Below are positions 1 to 9,341 of a stretch of DNA of 64,000 nucleotides, one piece after another (positions within the stretch are counted from its first letter, which is position 1; every line of letters starts with the position of its first letter). Source of the DNA: G963665185 sp049723905 (lineage in GTDB: Bacteria; Desulfobacterota; Desulfovibrionia; Desulfovibrionales; Desulfovibrionaceae); assembly GCF_049723905.1 (NCBI RefSeq), contig NZ_JBJKFD010000001.1, positions 558,001 to 622,000 on the forward strand, read 5' to 3'. Position numbers and translations under genes: made by a program. The notes beneath the pieces are model-generated. The model was not told where the DNA came from, did no database searches, and saw only the letters and a list, made by a program, of their open reading frames with translations.

Positions 1-523
1 GTATTGTTGCCAAAAAGTAATAGCCGAAGATGCAGGCTACAAAAATGGATGTGTCGATTCCTGTGAGTCCATTGAGGAGCTTGGCCGGGCTGAGTACAAA
101 GACAACGCCGACGAGCATCAGCAGAACAAAGGAAAAGACGCGAAGAACCTGGCGGGCAGACATGCCGAGATATTCCCCAACCACTTCGGGAATGCTTGCT
201 CCATTGTTGCGCACGGAGAGCATTCCGGAAATGTAGTCATGCACAGCGCCGCCGAAAATGCAGCCGATGACAACCCAGAGAAGGGCTGCAGGGCCGTACA
301 GGGCACCGAGAATAGGACCGAAGATGGGGCCGATTCCCGCAATGTCCAGCACCTGGATAAAAATCAGTTTCCAGCGTGGCATGGGGATGTAGTCGATGCC
401 GTCCTGAAGGGCGATAGCCGGTGTAGTCCGGTTCGCGTCTGGGGCAAAAATTTTGTCTACAAAGGTTCCGTAAACGAAATAACCTACGATAAGTAGGCCG
501 ACACAGGCGAAAAAGAATAGCAT
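1..523 (-). CDS. cstA: CstA-family transporter, N-terminal part (runs off left edge)
   Basis: The frame opens at an ATG at 521-523 behind a strong GGAGGTG ribosome site and stays open to the window edge, giving about 174 residues. They begin MLFFFACVGLLIVGYFVYG and contain the conserved CstA stretch with DGIDYIPMPRWKLIFIQ followed by the AGIGPIFGPILGALYGP loop, then several hydrophobic segments. CstA/BtsT proteins are inner-membrane carriers, shown in E. coli to import pyruvate and linked to peptide use. A LytS-type kinase and LytTR regulator lie just upstream on the same strand, the same pairing as E. coli BtsSR with btsT, so pyruvate or peptide uptake under two-component control is the likely role. 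The substrate is inference; the family call is firm. The C-terminal half is outside the window. Confidence 0.93.
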   Translation of the reverse strand, partial: MLFFFACVGLLIVGYFVYGTFVDKIFAPDANRTTPAIALQDGIDYIPMPRWKLIFIQVLDIAGIGPIFGPILGALYGPAALLWVVIGCIFGGAVHDYISGMLSVRNNGASIPEVVGEYLGMSARQVLRVFSFVLLMLVGVVFVLSPAKLLNGLTGIDTSIFVACIFGYYFLATI

Positions 524-672
524 GAGACACCTCCAGAAAAGTTGGTTGCCGGTTTTGGGCCCAAATGATGTCTCAACTTTAGATCAGCTCCACGGGGATT
601 GCCTCGCCTATCCGACGAAATGACTTTTTGCCTGGATGAACCGCCTCATATTGCTGACGGGGCGTACGAAGA

Positions 673-2412
673 TCAGTCTGATATAGCAGTGTTTGGTATT
701 TGGGAGTGATTTTCCGGATGAGTAGGGATCTGAAAGCTGATGTTCGTTCCTTGGCCCGGTTCACTGATGATATGCAAAGAATATCCGGGGCCGTAGATCT
801 GCTCAAGACGGTTGGCGCAATTTTTTACGCCTATCCCTTGTCGTGTGCCCTCCATATGGTGGCGGGAGAGGATGTTGTGTAAAGTTTTTTTGTCCATCCC
901 TACACCGTCGTCAACAACGCTGATGGACAGATGACCATTATTGCGGGAGGCGCTCAATTCGACGCACCCGCCGCCTTCCAGGCCGGAAATACCGTGACGG
1001 ATCGAGTTCTCAACCAGTGGTTGGATGAGAAGGGGAGGGATGGGGACATCTCGGCAGGACGAGTCGATATCCATGCTCACCTTTATGCGATCTCCAAAGC
1101 GGGCTTGCTCAATGGCCAGATAGGAGTTGATCTGTTCCAGCTCATGTTGCAACGGGACGAAATTTTGAGAGGAGTCTAGATTTTTGCGCATGTAGAGGGA
1201 CAGGTCCAGGAGTAGTTCGCGTGCTTTTTCCGCATTGGTCCGGCAGAATGAAGCAATAGTATTCAGCGAGTTGAACAGAAAGTGTGGATTGATTTGGGTC
1301 TGCAGGCGGCGGATTTCGGCCCTGGCAAGCAGCTGTTCTTTTACCTGGATATCTTCCAACTCCAGTTGGGTTGAAAAAAGGTTCCCCAGTCCCTTTGTCA
1401 GCTCGAACATGGTTCGGTTGAGCGGAGCGTATTCACTGCCGTAGAATTTGAGAGAGCCAACCACGGTGCTGTTCTTTTTCAGGGGAACAATAGTCGCAGA
1501 GTCCAGCGGGCAGCCTTGATGGTCACAGCCGATACGGCTTGCCGAGGTGATGAATACGGCTTCGCCGGTCCGCAGCACCTCTTTGGTTGCCCTGGTTCGT
1601 ACGTCGTGGCTTACCAGATGGTGATCGCTTCCTTCGCCAACATGGGCAAGCACTGTCCGTGTGTCGGTAACTGCCACGGCAGCTACGCCAACACGTTTAT
1701 GGATTATTTCTGCAGTTGCCTGGGCAGATTCAAGGGTGAGCCCCGAGCGCAGATAGCTGACCGTGTGATTCGCGATGTCGAGAATCTGTTGGGCGTGCAG
1801 TGATTCGCGTCGGTCCCTGTCCTGAATGAACATGTTGATGATTTCGACAAAAAGGGCCGATCCCAGAGTGTTGATAATGATCATGGGAGCGGCAATGAGT
1901 TTGACCAGTTCCACGGCGTCAATGTAATTTCTGGACAGTGTAAGCACCAGAACCATATGGATTGTTTCGCCCGCAAAGGTAAGCGGAGCAGCTACCATCC
2001 AATTGAGGGCCCGATTTCCCATCTTATAGCTGATAAGCCCTGCCACAAGACCTTCGAGTGCAGTGGATATGCCGCATGGCCAGGCGCTGAAGCCATTCAG
2101 ATCGGTGAGAACCCTATGGGCACCGGCTATCAGACCAGCTCCAAGCCCCACCACGGGGCCTCCAAAGAGACCGCCAGTAACGACCGCCATTGCCCTTAGG
2201 TTGGCGACGGACTGGAAAACGAGGTTGCCTGTGTAAGTACCGATGATGCCGAATACTCCGAAAAAGATGATCAGAAAAAGCGTTTTTTGGCGGGTCTGCA
2301 TTGGGCTGAACCCGATGCGTTTTACCGGGGCGAATGTAAGAAGCAGAAAAGCGCCGCCCACAAGTAGCCCGAATCGTTCCGCCAGGGTGACGATGATTTC
2401 CTGAGTATGCAT
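673..2412 (-). CDS. LytS/BtsS-type sensor histidine kinase
   Basis: 579 residues. Residues about 10-200 hold the multi-helix 5TMR-LYT membrane sensor, with the typical glycine-rich GGLFGGPVVGLGAGLIAGAHR-like stretch split over 80-100. Residues about 215-350 look like a GAF domain. The dimerisation/phosphoacceptor motif NPHFLFNSLN puts the phosphorylated histidine at H377. An HATPase domain follows, with the N box at 467-474 and DDGVGM at 501-506. The start overlaps the end of the response-regulator gene upstream, so the two are translationally coupled. LytS-type kinases sense small carbon compounds, notably pyruvate in BtsS and YpdA. With the cstA gene 149 bases downstream, control of that carrier is the natural reading (inference from context). 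Confidence 0.93.
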   Translation of the reverse strand: MHTQEIIVTLAERFGLLVGGAFLLLTFAPVKRIGFSPMQTRQKTLFLIIFFGVFGIIGTYTGNLVFQSVANLRAMAVVTGGLFGGPVVGLGAGLIAGAHRVLTDLNGFSAWPCGISTALEGLVAGLISYKMGNRALNWMVAAPLTFAGETIHMVLVLTLSRNYIDAVELVKLIAAPMIIINTLGSALFVEIINMFIQDRDRRESLHAQQILDIANHTVSYLRSGLTLESAQATAEIIHKRVGVAAVAVTDTRTVLAHVGEGSDHHLVSHDVRTRATKEVLRTGEAVFITSASRIGCDHQGCPLDSATIVPLKKNSTVVGSLKFYGSEYAPLNRTMFELTKGLGNLFSTQLELEDIQVKEQLLARAEIRRLQTQINPHFLFNSLNTIASFCRTNAEKARELLLDLSLYMRKNLDSSQNFVPLQHELEQINSYLAIEQARFGDRIKVSMDIDSSCRDVPIPPLLIQPLVENSIRHGISGLEGGGCVELSASRNNGHLSISVVDDGVGMDKKTLHNILSRHHMEGTRQGIGVKNCANRLEQIYGPGYSLHIISEPGQGTNISFQIPTHPENHSQIPNTAISD

Positions 2413-2415
2413 TTG

Positions 2416-3228
2416 TTAGAGTTCCACTGCCGCGCGAAAAGCCTTTACGCGAGCTTTGTTGATTGTAATATCCGTAGTGGCTCCGTCGCTGAGCGTTGCC
2501 ACATATTTCCCGTTGAACCAGGGAGCATAGGAGCGGACGTAGGTCAGGTTGATCAGCTGTGAACGGTTGGCCCGGAAAAAAGGGTAGCCGCACAACCGTT
2601 CCTCGATTTTTTCAAGTGAAAGGTCGGAAGGACAGGTAAACGATTTTTCCTTTGTGTACGCTAGGACGCGTTTTTCTGCCGTCTGAAAATAAACGACTTC
2701 CCGTGGGCTGAGGAGCACATTGCGTCCGTTGCATTCAACACTGATACGGGCGATATCCGGTCCTATTCCGGCTACAGCCAGCAAGGTCCGTAAATCTGGA
2801 GATGGATTTATTGTATCGTTAGGCGCCCCGGAAAGCTGGGTACGAATTCGCTCTACACTTTTTTGCAGGCGACTTGCCGAGATGGGTTTCAGCAGGTAAT
2901 CCACGGCATTTTCTTCGAAAGCCTGGATAGCGTAGTTGTCGTAGGCTGTGGCGAAAACCACCAAGGGTGGGTGCTTCATCTGCACAATATCTTCAAGCAC
3001 CTGAAAACCACTTTTCCCCGGCATCTGAATATCCAGAAAAACAAGATCGGGTTTGGACTCTAATATGACGCGTACCGCCTCCTGACCTGTGGATGCCGTT
3101 CCTACAACTTGTACGTCGTCAAATTTGGAAAGCAGATAAGCGAGCTCATCCAGCGCAGGCGGCTCGTCGTCTACGAGTATTGTGCGAATGGAAGTAGGTA
3201 TTGCGTCGGATGATGCAGAAACAGCCAT
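2416..3228 (-). CDS. LytTR-family response regulator
   Basis: 270 residues. The receiver domain covers about 15-135, with acidic pair D20/D21, phosphoacceptor D66 (in LVFLDIQMPG) and the conserved lysine in DYLLKP. The LytTR DNA-binding domain occupies about 165-268 and ends in a basic stretch. An ATG with GGGGAAA six bases upstream marks the start. It is the first gene of the regulator-kinase pair and is followed directly by the LytS-type kinase, then by cstA. LytTR regulators bind paired direct repeats upstream of their targets; a likely target is the 150-base gap before cstA, though I see no clear repeat pair there. Confidence 0.93.
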   Translation of the reverse strand: MAVSASSDAIPTSIRTILVDDEPPALDELAYLLSKFDDVQVVGTASTGQEAVRVILESKPDLVFLDIQMPGKSGFQVLEDIVQMKHPPLVVFATAYDNYAIQAFEENAVDYLLKPISASRLQKSVERIRTQLSGAPNDTINPSPDLRTLLAVAGIGPDIARISVECNGRNVLLSPREVVYFQTAEKRVLAYTKEKSFTCPSDLSLEKIEERLCGYPFFRANRSQLINLTYVRSYAPWFNGKYVATLSDGATTDITINKARVKAFRAAVEL

Positions 3229-3749
3229 ATAATTTCCCCGGACCGCTCCCTAAGCTGGTCTTCTGGCCCCCGTCGTCAGGGAGTAAGCAAGCAGATCGAT
3301 GGATGTCAATCGAAGAGTTGAAAAGGGGAAGCGGGCGCGCTGATAATCGCGTCCGCTTTGCGAGTATTATGGTCGGCTAAAATGGCATGCGGAGTTGGTC
3401 AACTCTTCAGTCTAGGCCATTTTGTCGGTACAGATTAGGGGATGGGACATCTCCAGGATCCCCCATATGCTTAACATTCTATGTGTACAGCTTTCAGGGG
3501 GCAGGGCACACTTTGGATTATCTGTAGAAACGTAATTTGCATCAGTTTGTTGTCTTCTCTGGTAGTGGGGGGCTGGCTGTTGTTTCACTCTTTCTTCATT
3601 CCGAACATTCTGCCTTGATATGTCGAAACCGAGGGATAGACATTTGACCCACGAGCAGCAGGATACTAGGATACAAGTTCTTGGCGTCCAGGAAAGTTCA
3701 AACAAACTGCCGGGATGCGTTCCTGACTATTCATCCATGAGGTTACACT
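3229..3749. other. intergenic region between regulator and amidase genes
   Basis: 521 bases between two divergent genes. No convincing coding region: the longest open stretch (3412-3705, minus) lacks a ribosome site and resembles nothing I know. It must hold the promoters of both flanking genes. Confidence 0.6.
3644..3672 (+). promoter_or_regulatory. candidate sigma-70 promoter for the amidase gene
   Basis: TTGACC at 3644-3649, a 17-base spacer, then TAGGAT at 3667-3672. The -35 matches consensus at five of six positions and the -10 at four of six. Transcription would begin near 3680, about 70 bases before the gene start. Confidence 0.4.
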
Positions 3750-4559
3750 GTGAAATTCATTTTCGTTATGGCGCAAGTCCACTCTTTGGGAGACCCCGAA
3801 CAGAATCTAGAAATCGCCAGGGACGTTGTATCCGAGGCCAAAGATGCATTCCGTGCTGATCTGGTCCTGTTTCCGGAAGATTTTATGAGCCGTTTTCCCC
3901 GTGGAACGAAACGGGAAACACGGCTGAGTACCGCTCAGTCCATTGATGGCCCTTTTGTTGCGGGAATGAAAAACGTGGCCAGGGAAAACGATATGTGGCT
4001 GGTCTTTGGTATGAACGAGATTGTTGAAGACCCTCAGGATGAACGGATTTACAATACAACGGTCATTTTGGATAACCACGGGGAGCTGGTCGGGACCTAC
4101 CGCAAGACACATCTATATGACGCGTTTGGTCACAAGGAGTCGGCCAACAAAAAGCCTGGCGAGGCCCTTTTCGTCCCCATAGAGACCCCTTTTGGGAAGC
4201 TGGGACTGTTCGTCTGCTACGAGGTGCGTTTCCCGGAGGTGGCTCGATATCAGGCGCTCCATGGAGCAGAAATCATCCTGATGCCAACCGCATGGGTAAG
4301 GGGGGATCTGAAAAGCCAGCAGTTCTTGAGCCTGATCTCCGCCCGGGCAATTGAAAACGCTGTGTACATGCTGGCCTGTAATCAGATCAATGAAGCAAAC
4401 ATGGGAGAGAGCGTAGCCGTGGACCCCATGGGGGTGGTCATTGCGTCCGGCGGGGAAGTGCCACAGCTGATCCCCTGCCATCTGGATACGGACCGCGTGC
4501 AGGAAGTCCGCAAGAAAATGCCTTCCTATCTCAACAGGCGGCCGGATCTGTACAATTAG
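3750..4559 (+). CDS. carbon-nitrogen hydrolase (nitrilase superfamily)
   Basis: 269 residues, the usual size for a single nitrilase-fold domain. The Glu-Lys-Cys catalytic triad is visible: E43 in LVLFPEDF, K119 in YRKTHLYD, and C156 in LFVCYEVRFPE. It starts at a GTG with GAGG seven bases upstream. Members hydrolyse amides (omega-amidase, N-carbamoyl amino acid or aliphatic amidases); the substrate cannot be read from the sequence. It lies just before the sigma-54 activator gene and the oxoacid operon. An omega-amidase-like role releasing 2-oxoacids would fit that setting but is only a guess. Probably cytoplasmic, as there is no signal peptide. Confidence 0.88.
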   Translation: MKFIFVMAQVHSLGDPEQNLEIARDVVSEAKDAFRADLVLFPEDFMSRFPRGTKRETRLSTAQSIDGPFVAGMKNVARENDMWLVFGMNEIVEDPQDERIYNTTVILDNHGELVGTYRKTHLYDAFGHKESANKKPGEALFVPIETPFGKLGLFVCYEVRFPEVARYQALHGAEIILMPTAWVRGDLKSQQFLSLISARAIENAVYMLACNQINEANMGESVAVDPMGVVIASGGEVPQLIPCHLDTDRVQEVRKKMPSYLNRRPDLYN

Positions 4560-4903
4560 AACCTGTCAGCTGGAAGGCTTGCGGCGTTACCGTAAACCGC
4601 GATCGATCCAATATTTCCCTGTTTTTACTGTATGTTATAAGTAATATTTTTCTTTTTTGGAGCCTCTTTTTCGGGGGCCTTTATCCTCTTTTAAGAGTGA
4701 GTTTTTCTTCGGCAGCTAAGCCCGGTTTTGTCGGCGTCTGAGCAGACAAAATATAGTTGTCCCGAATTGTTGTGTAAACCGCGTAGCGTTGAATTGGACT
4801 ATGCCTTGTACTGTGTTCACAGGAACACGAATGCAGTGGCATACCCTAGCTGTTACGGATTTATTCAGGCGTGTTGATGGATGTTCAGGAGGTCTTTTCC
4901 CAT
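4560..4903. other. leader region before the sigma-54 activator gene
   Basis: 344 bases without a gene. AT-rich runs at about 4625-4700 follow the amidase stop. An interrupted inverted repeat TTTTGTC...GACAAAA near 4733-4750 could be a regulatory site or weak hairpin. I see no sigma-54 element here, so the activator gene is probably read from an ordinary promoter. Confidence 0.4.
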
Positions 4904-6838
4904 ATGAATCACAGAGTGTTGCTGGTCTCTACATCAAATAGTCTGAGCCGCCAGGCGGCCATTATTGCCAAAGGCCTAGGGTTGAGACTGGATATACGCA
5001 AGGGCGGGTTGCTCACGGATGGGCACCTGCATGCGTTGGAGCAGGAAAGCAAATACGATGTTTTTATTTCTCTAGGAGGAACAGCCCTTCTGATGGAGGA
5101 GGCACTGTCCAAGCCGGTTATTCCGATCAATATTTCGGTTGCCGACTATGTGCAGGCACTCAACAAGGCGAAACGCTTTGGGCGCAAGGTGGCACTGATC
5201 AGTTACGATTGTCCGGTGCTCAAGGAATTGGAGAGTTTGGCCCAGTTGACGCCTGATTTTGACTTTAAGCTGTTTCCCTACTCCAGCAAGGCGGATTTCA
5301 AGGATCAGATCAACCGGGTGTTTTCCCTGTCCGATTACACGGTCATTGGACTTGGGGCCTGTACCTGCGATCACGTCAAGACCCATGGCGTGAATTATGT
5401 CATGGTGGAGTCGTCCAAGGATAATATTCGCAGTGCGCTGATGGCAGCTAAAAATATCATCGACTTGAATTACAAGGAAAGGCTTACCGCCAGCCGTGTG
5501 ACAAATATCCTAAACTATTCCAGGGAAGGCATCTTCAGCGTGGGGAAGGACGGGGTTGTCCAAATAATGAACTTCGCGGCGGAGAAGATTTTCAATGTGC
5601 ATCTGGCAGATGTGGTCGGCAAGCCCATTGATAGTCCCGACGTACCGCATATTTTCCGCGACATCTACGAGGATGGGAGTTTCCTCGTCAATAAAACCGT
5701 TGTCAGCGGGGAAAATGCCTTCATCGTCAACCGTATCCAGCTGAGCATTAAAAAGAGTATCGAGGAGACTTTGGTCACTTTTCAGAGTATCTCCGACATC
5801 CAGTCCCTGGAGCGGAAATCCCGCAACGCCCTCAAGAATGCGGGCTTGGTGGCCAAGAAGACTTTACAGAATATCGTTTTTTTAAGCCCCCAGATGCGCG
5901 AGACCGTGCTAAGGGCCCAGCAGTTCGGCAGCACTGAGGCCGCCGTGCTCATCGAAGGAGAGACCGGGACCGGAAAGGAACTCTTTGCCCAGGGCATCCA
6001 TAATTCCAGCCCCCGATGTAATGGGCCGTTCGTGGCCATCAACTGTGCAGCTCTGCCGCAGAGCCTTCTGGAAAGCGAGCTTTTCGGCTACACCAGCGGC
6101 GCTTTTACCGGGGCCAGAAAGGGCGGCAAGACCGGACTGTTTGAGTTGGCCCACAACGGGACCATTTTTCTGGACGAGATTGGTGACATCTCTCCCTTGA
6201 TCCAGAGCAGATTGTTGCGCGTTCTGCAGGAAAAGTCCGTACTTCGTGTGGGAGGGGACAGGATTGTGGACGTAAACACACGGATCGTGGCCGCCACCAA
6301 CAAAGATCTTTGGGCTATGTCCGAGGAAGGGACCTTCCGTAGCGATCTCTTTTATCGGCTCAGTCTGCTCAACCTCTCCATAGCCCCATTACGAGAACGC
6401 CCCGATGATATCGAGACGCTCAGTAGACATTTTCTTGCCTCCAAGGGCGCCATGTACGGCGTGGAGTCCAAAGAACTTTCCCCGCGGACTATAGACATGA
6501 TGTGTGGTTACGACTGGCCGGGTAACGTGCGGGAGCTGGAAAATTTTATAGAGAAGCTGCTTATTCTCCAGCCCTTGGAGAGCAGTCTGGACTACTCCGC
6601 CATGAAACTGCTCGGAGAGAGGACGCGCCGCAAACAGGGGCGAAAGGAAAGTGCTTGTTTCGATGACGCTCCTGGAACGATGACGATTCATGTGGGCTCG
6701 CTCAAGGATATGGAGAACGAAATCTTTAGTAAGATGCTGGACCGCATGGACGGAAATCAAACCCAGACGGCTCGTCGGCTGGGCGTGAGCCGGGTCACCC
6801 TCTGGAAACGGCTCCAGGGAAATGAGTTCACGCAATAG
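4904..6838 (+). CDS. sigma-54-dependent activator (PrpR-N, PAS, AAA+, Fis-type HTH)
   Basis: About 644 residues from the ATG at 4904, chosen because AGGAGGT lies ten bases upstream; the frame stays open a little further back to a GTG at 4871. Residues 1-195 match the PrpR-N ligand-binding fold, followed by a PAS domain (about 205-310). The AAA+ domain has Walker A GETGTGKE near 352 and the sigma-54 contact loop GAFTGA near 398. A Fis-type helix-turn-helix closes the protein (QTARRLGVSRVTLWKRL). PrpR-N domains sense small acids or their CoA derivatives. The gene converges with an operon that carries a perfect sigma-54 promoter, so control of that operon is the obvious inference; B. subtilis BkdR controlling ptb-buk is a precedent. 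Confidence 0.93.
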   Translation: MNHRVLLVSTSNSLSRQAAIIAKGLGLRLDIRKGGLLTDGHLHALEQESKYDVFISLGGTALLMEEALSKPVIPINISVADYVQALNKAKRFGRKVALISYDCPVLKELESLAQLTPDFDFKLFPYSSKADFKDQINRVFSLSDYTVIGLGACTCDHVKTHGVNYVMVESSKDNIRSALMAAKNIIDLNYKERLTASRVTNILNYSREGIFSVGKDGVVQIMNFAAEKIFNVHLADVVGKPIDSPDVPHIFRDIYEDGSFLVNKTVVSGENAFIVNRIQLSIKKSIEETLVTFQSISDIQSLERKSRNALKNAGLVAKKTLQNIVFLSPQMRETVLRAQQFGSTEAAVLIEGETGTGKELFAQGIHNSSPRCNGPFVAINCAALPQSLLESELFGYTSGAFTGARKGGKTGLFELAHNGTIFLDEIGDISPLIQSRLLRVLQEKSVLRVGGDRIVDVNTRIVAATNKDLWAMSEEGTFRSDLFYRLSLLNLSIAPLRERPDDIETLSRHFLASKGAMYGVESKELSPRTIDMMCGYDWPGNVRELENFIEKLLILQPLESSLDYSAMKLLGERTRRKQGRKESACFDDAPGTMTIHVGSLKDMENEIFSKMLDRMDGNQTQTARRLGVSRVTLWKRLQGNEFTQ

Positions 6839-6858
6839 TTCTGCTCCCAAAAGAGTGA

Positions 6859-6891
6859 GGCCGGAACGATCCTATGTCGATCGTTCCGGCC
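6859..6891. terminator. bidirectional hairpin between activator gene and buk
   Basis: A perfect 13-base inverted repeat, GGCCGGAACGATC, pairs across a 7-base loop. It sits between two convergent genes, where a shared terminator is expected. There is no long T run on either side, so termination strength is uncertain. Confidence 0.6.
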
Positions 6892-7012
6892 ATGACTTCC
6901 ATCCTTGCAGTAGAGGGAGGGCTTTTCTGGACGGAAGCTTATAAGACCGCCCCTGTCCGTTTATCGGGGTATCGGAACGAGCTTCGGGGCCTTCTTGGCG
7001 ATTTCTTGTCGG

Positions 7013-8101
7013 CTATTGGTGGGCTATGGAGAACTCGTGTGCCTTTTCCTGGCCTCGCAGTACGCGAAGCGCGCCCAAAGCCAGGGCCTGCAGTTCGTCC
7101 TCACCCGGTTCGATGAAGACCGGTCCGAGAAAGGAGATGCGATCCTTGATCCATTTCGTCAGCAGTTTTGAATAGGCCACGGCTCCGGTGATGATGATGC
7201 CGTCAAGTTCACCGTAGAGCACAGTGGTCAGACCGCCGAGGATTTTGGCTGTCTGGTAGGCCATACCCTCGTAGATGAGCGCGGCCTGTTCGTCTCCCTC
7301 ATTGATGCGTCGTTCCACTTCAAGCGCGTTGTTGGTGCCCAGATAGGCCACCAGCCCGCCCTTGCCGCGGGTCCTGCGGGTGAGGGATAACCGGTTGTGC
7401 TCACCGGAGAAGGCGCTGTCGATGAGCTGCCGAACGGGCAGGCCGCCGGAGCGCTCCGGGGAGTATGGTCCTTCTTCGTCGGTTACAACATCAATCATCC
7501 GGCCGTTTTTGAGGACGCAGGCACTGATGCCGCCGCCCATGTGGCTGACGACAAAGGAGCACTGTTCAAAGACTTTGCCTTCCCGTTCGGCCACACGCCG
7601 GGCAACGGCCCGCATGTTCAGCACATGGCATGATGCGCGACGTTTCATTTCGGGTAGGCCGCTCAAGCGGGCAATGTCCTCCAGCTGATCCACGACGACT
7701 GCGTCGTAGATGTAAGCTGGAATGCCCAATTTCTGGGCGATATCGTAGGCGAGCATGCCACCGATATTTGAGGCGTGGTCGTCTATGGGGCGGTCACGCA
7801 GGAATTCGAACATCTCCTGGTTCACGGCATAGGCACCCTGCTTGAGGGGGGGGAGTTTTCCGCCCCTGCCGGACACGGCGCTCAGGCTCTGAAGGTCCAC
7901 ACCCTTTTCGTCGAGACATTTGAGCAATGCCTCCCGGCGCATGGGGAATTGTTCGGTCATGCTGTTGGTGAAACGGGCCAGTTCCTCCGCCGGATGGTCT
8001 ACCTTGTGTTCGAAGCGCAGTTGCTCGTTGTCGAATACTGCGATTTTTGTGGAGGTCGATCCCGGATTGATGGTCAGGATGACGTGGTTGTCTTGGGACA
8101 T
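7013..8101 (-). CDS. buk: butyrate kinase
   Basis: 362 residues, full length for the family. It opens with the acetokinase-type phosphate loop ILTINPGSTSTKIAVF; SHMGGGISACVL and the later IIITGAVAYS motif are also present. Butyrate kinase turns acyl phosphate plus ADP into the acid plus ATP; butyryl and branched-chain substrates (isobutyryl, isovaleryl) are known in the family. It is last in the seven-gene operon, 13 bases after ptb, and provides the ATP-making step. The kinase could act on another acyl group, since specificity is not visible in the sequence. Confidence 0.93.
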   Translation of the reverse strand: MSQDNHVILTINPGSTSTKIAVFDNEQLRFEHKVDHPAEELARFTNSMTEQFPMRREALLKCLDEKGVDLQSLSAVSGRGGKLPPLKQGAYAVNQEMFEFLRDRPIDDHASNIGGMLAYDIAQKLGIPAYIYDAVVVDQLEDIARLSGLPEMKRRASCHVLNMRAVARRVAEREGKVFEQCSFVVSHMGGGISACVLKNGRMIDVVTDEEGPYSPERSGGLPVRQLIDSAFSGEHNRLSLTRRTRGKGGLVAYLGTNNALEVERRINEGDEQAALIYEGMAYQTAKILGGLTTVLYGELDGIIITGAVAYSKLLTKWIKDRISFLGPVFIEPGEDELQALALGALRVLRGQEKAHEFSIAHQ

Positions 8102-8114
8102 GAATTTTCTCCGG

Positions 8115-9032
8115 CTATTGCTCGCCCAAGGTCGCGGAGGCCGCGAGGACCAAGGGCCAATACTTGTCCTGGGTGGCGGCGGCGCGCGACGTGAGCACGA
8201 TGGGGCCGCGCCCGCCGATGACGATGCCCGCGCTGCGGGAATGACCGGCGTAGCGCAGGGCTTTGATCAGGACGTTGGCAGAGACGATGTCCGGCAGGGA
8301 CAAAAGGTCGGCGTCGCCCTGAATGGGACTGTCGAATTTTTTAATCCGGGCCGATTCGGGGCTCATGGCCAGATCATAGGAGATCGGTCCCTCGACTACG
8401 CAGTCGCCCAGTTCACCGGCCTGACCTGCCTTCTTGAGCTCCAGGGCGTCCATGGTGGCCTGCATCTTGGGGTTGGGCACTTCGGTAGAGGCTATGGCCG
8501 CCACCTTGGGAGTGGAGAAGCCCATGGCCTTCATGGTGTTCACCGCATTGACGATGATTGCCTTGCGCTGGTCCAGGGAAGGCGTGATGTTGATGGCGCA
8601 GTCGGTCAGCCCGAACAGCTTGGGGTGGTCGGGCAGTTCGATGATGCTCAGGTGGGAAATGAGGTTCCCGGTGCGGAAGTCGGCTTCCTTGCTGAACAGG
8701 GCCTTGAGCATGGTCGCGGTGGGGATGTTGCCCTTCATCAGAAAGTCGGCACGGCCCGAAGCCAGGGACTGGCCCGCCTTGACCGCGGCTTCCTCGGGGG
8801 AGGCGGCGTGTTCGATTGCATAGTCGTCCGGAGCCATGCCCAAAAGCTCCAGCTGTTCTTGGATGACGTTGCTGTCACCGAACAGGATCGGAGAGATGAG
8901 TCCGTCCTGTTTGGCGTCGCGTACTGCCTCCAGCACATGACTTTCCGTGGCGTTGATCACGGAAACGGTGCGCGTGCCGTTTTTGCTGCTGCGCACCTTG
9001 TCGGCGAGTTGTTCCAACGTGGTATAAGACAT
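8115..9032 (-). CDS. ptb: phosphate butyryltransferase (phosphotransacylase family)
   Basis: 305 residues of the phosphate acetyl/butyryltransferase fold. Recognisable parts are VSVINATESHVLEAV near the start, the LMKGNIPTATMLKA stretch mid-protein, and the C-terminal RSAGIVIGGRGPIVLTSRA segment. It exchanges CoA for phosphate on an acyl-CoA, making acyl phosphate for the kinase encoded just downstream. It lies 76 bases after the ferredoxin subunit gene, the largest gap in the operon but with no terminator visible. Pairing with buk and an oxoacid oxidoreductase suggests butyryl or branched-chain acyl substrates (inference). Confidence 0.92.
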   Translation of the reverse strand: MSYTTLEQLADKVRSSKNGTRTVSVINATESHVLEAVRDAKQDGLISPILFGDSNVIQEQLELLGMAPDDYAIEHAASPEEAAVKAGQSLASGRADFLMKGNIPTATMLKALFSKEADFRTGNLISHLSIIELPDHPKLFGLTDCAINITPSLDQRKAIIVNAVNTMKAMGFSTPKVAAIASTEVPNPKMQATMDALELKKAGQAGELGDCVVEGPISYDLAMSPESARIKKFDSPIQGDADLLSLPDIVSANVLIKALRYAGHSRSAGIVIGGRGPIVLTSRAAATQDKYWPLVLAASATLGEQ

Positions 9033-9108
9033 GAATTCCTCTCAGGTATGGTCCCGGGGCCTGCATGCAGTACCCCGGGATGGGAGGCTCTTTAGAGCTG
9101 GTTGATGG

Positions 9109-9336
9109 CTATTCTGCTTCGTTCAGTGTCAGGGCCAGATCGGGACAGGCCATGACGCAGCTGTTGCACCCGATACAGAGTTCGGTGTGCTTGGGATTGG
9201 AGATGGAATATCCTGCGGCGTTGAGCTTGCCTTCAAATTCGAAGACGCCCTTGGGACAGACTTCCTTGCAGTAGCCGCACCCTTTGCAGCGTGCTTCTTC
9301 AATGGTGACAACTAATTTTTGCTTGGCTTGTTCCAT
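9109..9336 (-). CDS. korD: 2-oxoacid:ferredoxin oxidoreductase delta subunit (2[4Fe-4S] ferredoxin)
   Basis: 75 residues with two complete cluster motifs: C17-C20-C23-C27 (CKGCGYCKEVCP) and C54-C57-C60-C64 (CIGCNSCVMACP). This is the small ferredoxin subunit that carries electrons out of four-subunit Kor/Vor enzymes to soluble ferredoxin. It begins five bases after the gamma subunit gene. Being separate and fourth in order (alpha, beta, gamma, delta) is unusual only in order; many Kor/Vor operons place it first. Confidence 0.93.
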   Translation of the reverse strand: MEQAKQKLVVTIEEARCKGCGYCKEVCPKGVFEFEGKLNAAGYSISNPKHTELCIGCNSCVMACPDLALTLNEAE

Positions 9337-9341
9337 GGCGG

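Noticed and set aside
3412..3705. Minus-strand open stretch as a gene or IS remnant
   Set aside because: No start signal and no recognisable transposase or other motif.
7920..9095. Long plus-strand open frame over ptb and buk
   Set aside because: It is the reverse of two well-recognised enzymes and has no protein family pattern.
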